64,000 nt of DNA from NCBI RefSeq assembly GCF_007004545.3, contig NZ_CP045503.2, positions 776,501-840,500 of the forward strand, read 5' to 3'. Origin of the DNA: Shewanella eurypsychrophilus. GTDB lineage: Bacteria > Pseudomonadota > Gammaproteobacteria > Enterobacterales > Shewanellaceae. Made by a program: the position numbers and the translations under genes. Under the pieces are notes generated by a model, which saw nothing but the letters and a program-made list of their open reading frames with translations, had not been told where the DNA came from and searched no databases. Of the stretch, positions 57,481-64,000 are shown one piece after another. Position 1 is the first letter of the stretch. Each line of letters starts with the position of its first letter.

Positions 57481-59256
57481 TTATTTGCCGAACTGACTGG
57501 TTAGATTCACTAAGCTTGCACGATAGTGAGGTGTGTTAGGCTTTTCAGATAACACATCAATCTCGACTTTTACCTTGCCGTCAGCATGACCAATCTCGTT
57601 AATCTTACCGATTGTACGTTCGCCAGGGTTGTACAAGTGAATAGCAGCGCTGAAGCCAAACATAGTGTCTTTGTCTTCCATGTACTCTACGTTTGATGTA
57701 ATTGCACTATACCAATCGTAACCACGTTCTTTACCGTATTCCCAGACCTGTTCAATGGTCATGTTTTCTTCGTCAATTTTGTACTCAACGTATCGGCTGT
57801 ATTTCATAGTGGCTAGCGCAGGTTGCTCATGACCACGGCCATCGCCATTATCAAACACGGTTAGGTTGCCGTTAGAGTTGTTCAACCAAGCAGTGTGTTG
57901 TGTGTAAGTAAAGTCGAAGTCGCCTTCACAAACACCTTTCTCAGTACACTTGATCTCGTTGCCTTTTGAATCAACTGGGGTCAGCACTTTCTTAGCCAAC
58001 TCTTTGTTCCATCCTTCGCGTGGCGCCTGGATCCAGACAACCTCTTTATCACGGTTAATCTTAGCTACGCCTTGATGACGTAGGGAGATGATGATGCCGT
58101 CCCCCTTTGGATCGTACTCGATTGAGTTGATGTGAGCCCAGTTACGACCAGCGCCAACACCTGGGATATCGCCATAAGGTGCATCAATTTCCATCTCGGC
58201 TGTTTGGCCTAAATGGTCCATATCAACATTCAAGCAAACGGCGCCCATATCCAATGCTTCGAGCAGAGCATCACGGTATGGATCAAGAATTTTTGCCACG
58301 TTCCACACGTCGACTAAGTTGCCGCTTTTGTCCATTTCAAGCACATGATCTCGAACTGTGTGCACGATATCACCGCGATCATTGACGTAGTTAGCCTTTG
58401 CTGCACGCACTAACGTATGGCCATTTGGCATCACATTGTGCTCATGTGATGCATCAACATATCCGCGTGGCAGACGTTGCGAATCTATTTGGCCTAGTAG
58501 ATTAAACGTACCGTAGCGTTGACCCTGTACGAAGGTATAGCTACCTTCACCAGTATCTTGAAAGCCCATCAAGTAACCGCGTTTCTCGATATCTAAGCTT
58601 GTCGCATCATAAGTCGCGTCTTGGTTTAACCACCAACGCACTTCACCTTGAGTATCGATAACATAGGTCATTGGTGGGTTTTCAAATGGAAGCGCGCCCA
58701 TGGCTGGCGAACCTTCAAAAATACCGGCGTCTTTACCCTTTTGACCAGACCAATGCAGATCTGAGCCTTGCTGGTTGTACGTATGAGAGTTCACAAGGTA
58801 TAAGCGGTCTTCAAAGCCCTTGGCGACTTTCTTAACCTGAACTTCATGTAACGCTGTAACGTTTCGGTTATCCATGTAGTTGTTAACGATTGCGCCAGTC
58901 AATGCTTTGTATGTTTCTGAAACCTTCTTACCGTCTAGCTTATAGGTGACTTCAATAACATTGCTGTGGTTGGCATATAGACCAAATACAGGGATACCAT
59001 CGTGAGTATTAATAGTTTGTTGGCCAACTGGGTATTTGATATCAACACCGTCGCGGCCTTTGCCTTTGACGGTGATAACGACGTCAGTAGGGCTCTTGCT
59101 CTGCAAGTCGATTAGCGCGGTAAGTGGAGAGTTTCCATATGGGTTAACAAGTACCGCACCAAGCTGACCGGCAGCAGGTGCAGGTTTAAAACCTGCAGCA
59201 GATGCACCTAGAGATATAGCTGCAATAGCAGTCGCTAAAATAGTTTTCTTTAACAT
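57481..59256 (-). CDS. assT: Arylsulfate sulfotransferase
   Basis: Periplasmic PAPS-independent enzyme that moves sulfate from one phenol sulfate to another through a sulfo-histidine intermediate. The 591-residue protein has a signal peptide (AIAAISLGASAAGF), an N-terminal beta domain, then a six-blade propeller. HEHNVMPNGHTLV near 272 and FTYTQHTAWLNN near 453 carry His residues; the latter appears to match the catalytic His of E. coli AssT. Two Cys (CTEKGVCEGDF) form the likely bridge made by DsbL. AGGA precedes the ATG. Nine bases separate it from dsbI. Confidence 0.93.
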   Translation of the reverse strand: MLKKTILATAIAAISLGASAAGFKPAPAAGQLGAVLVNPYGNSPLTALIDLQSKSPTDVVITVKGKGRDGVDIKYPVGQQTINTHDGIPVFGLYANHSNVIEVTYKLDGKKVSETYKALTGAIVNNYMDNRNVTALHEVQVKKVAKGFEDRLYLVNSHTYNQQGSDLHWSGQKGKDAGIFEGSPAMGALPFENPPMTYVIDTQGEVRWWLNQDATYDATSLDIEKRGYLMGFQDTGEGSYTFVQGQRYGTFNLLGQIDSQRLPRGYVDASHEHNVMPNGHTLVRAAKANYVNDRGDIVHTVRDHVLEMDKSGNLVDVWNVAKILDPYRDALLEALDMGAVCLNVDMDHLGQTAEMEIDAPYGDIPGVGAGRNWAHINSIEYDPKGDGIIISLRHQGVAKINRDKEVVWIQAPREGWNKELAKKVLTPVDSKGNEIKCTEKGVCEGDFDFTYTQHTAWLNNSNGNLTVFDNGDGRGHEQPALATMKYSRYVEYKIDEENMTIEQVWEYGKERGYDWYSAITSNVEYMEDKDTMFGFSAAIHLYNPGERTIGKINEIGHADGKVKVEIDVLSEKPNTPHYRASLVNLTSQFGK

Positions 59257-59265
59257 AATATAGTC

Positions 59266-59880
59266 CTATTTATTTCTATTTTTTAAAGTTTTAGTGATAA
59301 ATGCAATGGTTAAAGGTAAAGCGCAGGCAATGAATACGGCGTAACTGATAATGCAGTATTGAGCCATGTTTAAACCGAGTAGTGACCAGTCGTCTTCGCC
59401 GCAAATACCTGATGGGGCAAACTCGAACGGTAGCCACTCATGAAGTGGTAGTCCTAGAGGGAACGTTGGCTCTAGCGAGCAAGCATTAGCGCCTTGACCC
59501 GATTGGAATAGATCCAGACCTGCATCTGCGGCATGACTCGATACATGCTGTCCTGCCAAGATGATTGCTTTGTCTAGGCCGTAAAAAATGCCGTACCAAG
59601 CTAGGGCGAGACCGAGGATCTTCAGCACATTATTTTTAGGGTTGATGATCATTATCACGCCAGCAATCAGAATGCAGAATTGGCTGAAGCGGATGTAGAC
59701 GCAGTTTTCACAAGGGTCCATCTCTAGAAAAACCTGGAAAAACCCCATTGCTGAGCCCAGTAAGAACACACATGCGGTGGCCATAACGGCCCATACGGCG
59801 CGACCTTCTTGAGTTGCTTCCAGAGTGGGAAGCGGGTTTGCCTTTAGTTCGGCAAACCAGAGTTTGAGTTTAGTTATCAT
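59266..59880 (-). CDS. dsbI: DsbI, DsbB-like quinone-linked oxidase
   Basis: 204-residue inner-membrane protein with four to five hydrophobic helices. It reoxidises DsbL and passes electrons to quinones. The first redox pair is CENC (near 57-60) and the second pair is CSLEPTF plus a later CGEDDW in the long periplasmic loop, as in DsbI rather than DsbB. AGGATC precedes the ATG. It lies between dsbL (8 bases) and assT (9 bases), one operon. Confidence 0.9.
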   Translation of the reverse strand: MITKLKLWFAELKANPLPTLEATQEGRAVWAVMATACVFLLGSAMGFFQVFLEMDPCENCVYIRFSQFCILIAGVIMIINPKNNVLKILGLALAWYGIFYGLDKAIILAGQHVSSHAADAGLDLFQSGQGANACSLEPTFPLGLPLHEWLPFEFAPSGICGEDDWSLLGLNMAQYCIISYAVFIACALPLTIAFITKTLKNRNK

Positions 59881-59888
59881 GATGGATC

Positions 59889-60491
59889 CTAAAGGTTGTT
59901 CTTGATGGTTTCGTCAAGGTTCGCTAATGAAGTAATCGTGCTGGTGTCAATCATCTTGTTACCGCCCACAACGATAGCCGGAATGCCTTTCAACTTAGCG
60001 ATAGTGAGTGCAATTGTGCGGTCATAGGCTAGCTTCTCTTGTGCTTTAGAAGAGTTAAGCGCGCTTTCAAATTCGGCTTGAGAGATCCCAGCTGCCTTCA
60101 GACCTATGGCGGCTAGTTCGCCTTTGACAGCTTTAGACCCTTTAACATTTTTAAGCTTTTTATCGTGAATAGCGGCATACATCGCCATCTTGGCTTGCTT
60201 GTATTTTTTATGACTGATGGTGTCAGCAGCGGCTAATACCTCACAAGATTCAATACCAAGCTCGCCCTTGTTTTCTAGGCAGATTGCCTGGAACTTAGCG
60301 CTTGCTGGCAGGTTTTTGATTAGGTTTGGGGTGACGGCTTTTTCGTATTTATAGCAAAATGGGCAATATACCGAATAAACCTTTTGAACCGTGTTATCTA
60401 ATGCAGGTGTATCTATCAGGATGACTTCAGCAGCGGAGACTGCGAATGTCATGAATAGTGCAGCGGCTAAAGTGGTGAGTGATGTTTTCAT
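59889..60491 (-). CDS. dsbL: DsbL, dedicated DsbA-like oxidase for AssT
   Basis: 200-residue periplasmic thioredoxin-fold protein with a signal peptide (LTTLAAALFMTFAVSA). The active site is CPFC in YSVYCPFCYKYEK near 46, and the cis-Pro loop is GIPAIVVGG near 170. DsbL introduces the disulfide into AssT. I place the start at 60491 (GAGGGC upstream); the frame extends 44 codons further, but those residues are not signal-like. First gene of the operon; in E. coli assT comes first, so the order here is reversed. Confidence 0.9.
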   Translation of the reverse strand: MKTSLTTLAAALFMTFAVSAAEVILIDTPALDNTVQKVYSVYCPFCYKYEKAVTPNLIKNLPASAKFQAICLENKGELGIESCEVLAAADTISHKKYKQAKMAMYAAIHDKKLKNVKGSKAVKGELAAIGLKAAGISQAEFESALNSSKAQEKLAYDRTIALTIAKLKGIPAIVVGGNKMIDTSTITSLANLDETIKNNL

Positions 60492-60773
60492 AATGCCCTC
60501 AAAAATCGTGTGATATATAATTAATTTCTGTTGACAATGATATTTTCTTATGAAGACTTTTACTGTGACGGGATTTACTGCCGGAGGGAAAGCTTTATTC
60601 CCATGTATAGTGATGGTTGTCACGCAAGGTGAAGCTTTACATCACACTTGTTAATAGCCGATTGAAATCTGTCACGGTTCTGGTTGTGTTTCTTTGCAGT
60701 CACATTAATAATTCGTACTGTATATATATAAATTTTTATAAGTTTTTATAAATAAGGTTTATGTAGGGGCGAT
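60492..60773. promoter_or_regulatory. Divergent control region, dsbL operon / tetR
   Basis: 282 bases between divergent transcripts. Close to the tetR start are two direct repeats of TTTTTATAA (60733-60741 and 60743-60751) in a very AT-rich run. TetR regulators often bind in such a shared gap, but I find no clear palindromic operator. Confidence 0.5.
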
Positions 60774-61532
60774 ATGCATAACTATTTAAAAATAAAGTCG
60801 GTGATTAGAGACCGGATATTGGCTGAAGCTAAAAAGCTTATAATAGAAGAGGGAGTTTGTTCATTTAGGCTGTCTCAAATACCGACTCAAGCCAAGTGTT
60901 CACCTAAAACATTTTATAGTCACTTTAAATCTCGGGAGGATATAGTCGTCGCACTATTCGTTGAGCATGTAAATGATATTATTGTTAAAACAGATATGAT
61001 CATGGACATGGATGAATTGAGTAATAAAGAAAAAATCGTCTTTACCTTGATGTACGATATCGTTAAATGTTGGTCAGCCAAAGAGGGAGATGTCTGCATT
61101 AATTTCTTAGGCGTCAATCCGCATGTATATGGATTTTCCAGTTCTGAGTATGAAGGAAACATTAACGTTATATTTATTGAGTTAAAGGCAAGAGTTCAAA
61201 CCCTTTGGCGCAGAGCGGTTAGCAGTGGTGAGCTTTTATCGAGTAAGGATGAAATCGTTGACTGTATTTTTTCGATGAGAACCATAGAGCGAGGGAGTAT
61301 TGTCGTTGGTCAAAATAAGTTTTTACGTCAACATGGTCACGATAATCGAGTAGAAACCGTATTCAATTTATTATGTTTAGCTGCCAGCACCCTAAAGTGG
61401 GATACGGTTCAAACTCTGTCATATAACAAAATGCTCAAGACGATAACGCCTCTAGTTGAGACGGCGGCGGAAACAACGTTTAAGCACTGTAGATTAAATT
61501 ACGAAACGCTCAACGAACCAATAGAGCTTTGA
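60774..61532 (+). CDS. TetR-family regulator
   Basis: 252 residues. The N-terminal helix-turn-helix is AEAKKLIIEEGVCSFRLSQI then PKTFYSHFKSREDIVVALF, typical of TetR. The C-terminal ligand domain is longer than usual by about 40 residues. AGGGGCG precedes the ATG. Being divergent from dsbL-dsbI-assT, it likely represses that operon and responds to an aryl sulfate or phenol; this is inference from position. Confidence 0.88.
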   Translation: MHNYLKIKSVIRDRILAEAKKLIIEEGVCSFRLSQIPTQAKCSPKTFYSHFKSREDIVVALFVEHVNDIIVKTDMIMDMDELSNKEKIVFTLMYDIVKCWSAKEGDVCINFLGVNPHVYGFSSSEYEGNINVIFIELKARVQTLWRRAVSSGELLSSKDEIVDCIFSMRTIERGSIVVGQNKFLRQHGHDNRVETVFNLLCLAASTLKWDTVQTLSYNKMLKTITPLVETAAETTFKHCRLNYETLNEPIEL

Positions 61533-61742
61533 TTCTGTTATTGTCCGGCTTTGGTTGTTGGCTATAGTATCCAGCGCAGGGATCCTTGTTTATCTTTTCA
61601 AGTTGCATATCAAGAGATAAAATTTGACCTGGCTCTCAGTTACTCATGTTGGTGATTATTTACCCATATTTTGCTTTGCGAACAACTATTTCGACTGTAG
61701 CCTATACACCTGTATGGTTTTTAATTGAGTTGGGTATCTGGC

Positions 61743-61829
61743 ATGTGGAACAAAAAATATATCGCTAACCCCGTATTGCTATTGGTTAATATCTTTTTGA
61801 TTGGCTTTATTGCGTTGCTTTGGATGTGA
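61743..61829 (+). CDS. Possible 28-residue membrane peptide
   Basis: Reads MWNKKYIANPVLLLVNIFLI and on to LLWM, a basic N-terminus followed by one clean hydrophobic helix. The ribosome site is weak. It is two bases before the next small gene, which suggests a pair. Similar tiny membrane subunits exist, but I recognise no family. Confidence 0.4.
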   Translation: MWNKKYIANPVLLLVNIFLIGFIALLWM

Positions 61830-61831
61830 TC

Positions 61832-62008
61832 ATGGAAATAAAAATTATAGATGCAGCTATTAATGCTTTTAAAGCTAAATATGGTGTTTCTATTCCAGCG
61901 CAGATTATTACTATTGAATACAGTGGAGAAGGGATGTGGAGGGTGAAATTGCCCTCGAGTGATTTAGCGACTGTTGAACAAGCATCATTACAGGTTAACT
62001 TATTATAA
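61832..62008 (+). CDS. Hypothetical small protein
   Basis: 58 residues, starting MEIKIIDAAINAFKAKYGVS, soluble, with IPAQIITIEYSGEGMWRVKL reading as a beta hairpin. GGAT lies seven bases before the ATG; an earlier in-frame TTG overlaps the membrane peptide gene. A strong terminator follows. Family not recognised. Confidence 0.55.
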   Translation: MEIKIIDAAINAFKAKYGVSIPAQIITIEYSGEGMWRVKLPSSDLATVEQASLQVNLL

Positions 62009-62034
62009 GTTTTAATGTCATTTTAACTGTTTAA

Positions 62035-62056
62035 CAGGGAGAGGTGAGCCTCCCTG
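62035..62056. terminator. Convergent hairpin
   Basis: CAGGGAG pairs exactly with CTCCCTG across 8 bases, and outer TTAA/TTAA can extend the stem. It lies between a plus-strand small gene and the minus-strand protease gene, so it can end both. Confidence 0.65.
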
Positions 62057-62073
62057 CTTCTGTTAAGTCTTAG

Positions 62074-63237
62074 TTAACTTTGTAAAATTTTCAGTGGCAA
62101 GCCTAGCATGTCATCACCTGAGCCAGCCAAGTACCAGATAATGGCAACAAGTGCTCCGACAGTGAGAAAGTACCACACGGTTGAAAATATTTGTCCGTAT
62201 CTGTCTAAAGGCAACAAGTGACTCTGATGGCGCGTCTTCCATTCAAAGCCAATCTCTAAGCTACCTATGAGCAGTAAAAATCCTAATAAAGCTAAGCCTA
62301 AGGTATAGCTAATATATACACCGATTGCAGCACCTGCGATACAGGCCGAGAGACCCATGATGCTGTTCATCGAAAAACTAACACTTTTTAAAATATGTCC
62401 ACCATCGAGTGGCAAGATAGGCAGCAGATTGAACAGGTTTAGCAGCGCATTAAAAGCCGCAAGACCGGCAAAAAATACATTGCCTGTTAGCCAATAAGCG
62501 ACGAGTGAGAGAATGGACATGATTAAGCCAAATGTTGGTCCCATGATAGAGATCACTACATCTTGCCAGCGGGTATTAATCTTTTCATCGCTCAGTGCCA
62601 AGCCTCCCATAAAGGGGATCAGGTAAATTCCTTTAGTTTTCATACCAAAGTATTTCATTGCACGGATATGACCATATTCATGGAAGACTAAGCAGGCGAT
62701 AAGTGCCATGGCAAACTGAAATGAGAATAACCAAGAGTAGGCCGCAACACTGGCGCCGGCTAGAACCACCTTGATAACTTTAGCACTCTTTAACAGCTTA
62801 AATCCCAAGGAAGCTAGGCCAACTAAACTGACTTTCCGTTTCGCTTCGATAGGCTTGACTGGTACCTGTCGCTCAATATCTTTGGTGTCTCGGCTTCCTT
62901 GAGCTATGACCGTTTCATCTTTGCTGAGTCGGTAATCTAAGAGAAAAGGCTGCCAGTTTAGTTCGATTTCTAGACAAAGTTTTATTGTTTGGGTCGCTGT
63001 TGCCGATAGTTCAGCTTGAGGTGTGCTATCGCTCACCTCTGAGTCAGTGGCTTGTTGAGTGATGCTTGATGTAGGTTGAGAGGTGAGTTCAAACTCATGG
63101 GTTTTTAATCCCTCATTATCGGCAGATGCTTGTTTTGCTGATACTAAGGCATCCCCCCAAAAAAGCTGCTGCCAACCTGCCATAGAGCCTTCTAATCTTA
63201 ACTCTTTGCCTAAACAATCAATTCTTAGTAATTCCAC
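62074..63237 (-). CDS. Site-2 protease family (M50) membrane metalloprotease
   Basis: 387 residues. Residues 1-140 are a soluble N-terminal region; then membrane helices carry the zinc site HEYGH near 184 and the third ligand in LLPILPLDGGHIL near 275. Such proteases cut membrane-spanning regulators or process other membrane proteins. There is no PDZ domain, unlike RseP. The start is GTG with GAAGAGAT upstream. Target unknown. It stands downstream of a DUF342 gene on the same strand. Confidence 0.85.
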   Translation of the reverse strand: MELLRIDCLGKELRLEGSMAGWQQLFWGDALVSAKQASADNEGLKTHEFELTSQPTSSITQQATDSEVSDSTPQAELSATATQTIKLCLEIELNWQPFLLDYRLSKDETVIAQGSRDTKDIERQVPVKPIEAKRKVSLVGLASLGFKLLKSAKVIKVVLAGASVAAYSWLFSFQFAMALIACLVFHEYGHIRAMKYFGMKTKGIYLIPFMGGLALSDEKINTRWQDVVISIMGPTFGLIMSILSLVAYWLTGNVFFAGLAAFNALLNLFNLLPILPLDGGHILKSVSFSMNSIMGLSACIAGAAIGVYISYTLGLALLGFLLLIGSLEIGFEWKTRHQSHLLPLDRYGQIFSTVWYFLTVGALVAIIWYLAGSGDDMLGLPLKILQS

Positions 63238-63382
63238 AAATGATCTCTTCGCTTTTGGGTATTCAATAGATTTTAATAGGGAGGATTATGCACTTATATA
63301 GGTGGGGAAGCGAGGGACACTTGAACCGGATAAACCAAGGGTTTGAGATTCTAGTATTAGCAACCTCAAACCAGAGCTAAAG

Positions 63383-64000
63383 TTAATTTCGACTGCTATA
63401 GTCGAATGCGATCTCCTGATTTTGATTGAAAACTATACAGGTGCCGTGTTCTCTCTGAGTACGGTTGAATGCGTTACCTATATGTAGCTCAACATTAGCA
63501 AAAATATGTTTATTCACTTCAATTCGGTTCTCTAGGAAATAACTCTCAATCTCCTGCTTGATAAGCTCAAATTCGGCCTCTTCTTTTGCCTGCTCATCAA
63601 CCATGAGTTGCTTCTGGTCGAGCATCATTTTCACCTGCTCGACCATCATTGCATCCCCTTGCCATTCGCTTTTTGGAGGGAGTTTTTTTAGTCGTGCCGC
63701 AAGCTCAAGTTTTGCAACCACCATCTCTCTAATACTTTGCTCTAGCTCTTTAAGGTTTTGTTTTAAATCGCTCTGTTTCATGGCGCAAAAAACTTCAGTC
63801 TTAGTTCCAGCAGTGGCACCGATGACAACAGCTTTAAGCCCTTTATCTGCTTTAACTATGCCACCGACTAAGTCACCTCTACGACCAGTAGGATCACTGA
63901 CGGTCAATTTTTGCTTGGTTTTTGTATAGCTATGCAATAATTGTTTGGTGACCAATATTTCACCTTGTGCGTCGAGATCTGAGTATTGAATGAACTGAGC
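63383..64000 (-). CDS. DUF342/FapA-family protein, 5' end outside the window
   Basis: The last ~205 residues of a longer protein; the frame stays open to the window edge. The visible part has a repetitive beta-helix segment (QGEILVTKQLLHSYTKTKQKLTVSD then PTGRRGDLVGGIVKADKGLKAVVIGATAGT) and a coiled coil (EQSIREMVVAKLELAARLKK), as in DUF342/FapA proteins, which are polymerising polar or flagellar-cell-surface-linked proteins in some Vibrio and Shewanella. Full length and start not visible. Confidence 0.75.
   Translation of the reverse strand, partial: AQFIQYSDLDAQGEILVTKQLLHSYTKTKQKLTVSDPTGRRGDLVGGIVKADKGLKAVVIGATAGTKTEVFCAMKQSDLKQNLKELEQSIREMVVAKLELAARLKKLPPKSEWQGDAMMVEQVKMMLDQKQLMVDEQAKEEAEFELIKQEIESYFLENRIEVNKHIFANVELHIGNAFNRTQREHGTCIVFNQNQEIAFDYSSRN

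Overview
The window looks like a chromosomal segment of a marine gammaproteobacterium, most likely Shewanella or a close relative. This rests on recognised gene content (DsbD, CutA, FxsA, a thiopurine methyltransferase, two OmpC-type porins, TcdA, PepT, an AssT/DsbL/DsbI arylsulfotransferase cluster), moderate GC, and CTAG-rich palindromes between genes. The genus was not tested by alignment. The core chromosome is interrupted by one large AT-richer island in a tRNA-Leu(CAA) gene.

Left core, 1-26500: a hypothetical gene; a lactose/galactose block on the minus strand (galM, galK, a sodium:sugar symporter, a beta-galactosidase with a signal peptide, a beta-propeller protein); a CPA2 antiporter; dsbD, cutA and fxsA; a Ser/Thr kinase-like protein; tpm; two paralogous porins; tcdA; pepT; an orphan histidine kinase; a SieB-like membrane protein; and a 42-residue DUF3149 protein. 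Four intergenic spots carry CTAG palindromes. The tpm-porin gap holds a modular array of small hairpins. The second porin has a 62-bp tandem duplication in its leader.

Island, about 26538-55984: the tRNA gene is present as a 5' half (26506), a complete copy (26683) and three 3' halves (54670, 55323, 55977). All five share the anticodon-loop sequence TTCAAAAT, which I take as the integrase core. A tyrosine integrase lies just inside the first right-hand site. Cargo, left to right: a decayed recombinase; a reverse transcriptase with a small hydrophobic ORF and an upstream RNA candidate; an MvaI/BcnI-type restriction-modification cluster with an extra nuclease-like gene and an XRE regulator; a minus-strand block of tyrosine recombinase, double-AAA ATPase, DUF6641 and DUF2787 genes; a two-gene replication-like module whose second protein joins a Rep_trans-like domain to an SF1 helicase; EndA-type nuclease; a zinc-ribbon/YbjQ protein; several unknowns including a nuclease-like gene; AlpA; and a Gly/Ala-rich hydrophobic protein. 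The right end is two tandem ~653-bp units, each an att site plus the same internally deleted fic gene.

Right flank, 56030-64000: an outer-membrane protein, assT, dsbI and dsbL on the minus strand with a divergent TetR regulator; two very small ORFs; an M50 site-2 protease; and a DUF342/FapA-like gene cut by the window edge.

The best candidates for an undescribed system are the reverse-transcriptase locus (27397-28596), the Rep-helicase fusion (41051-43822) and the repeated att cassettes at the right end.
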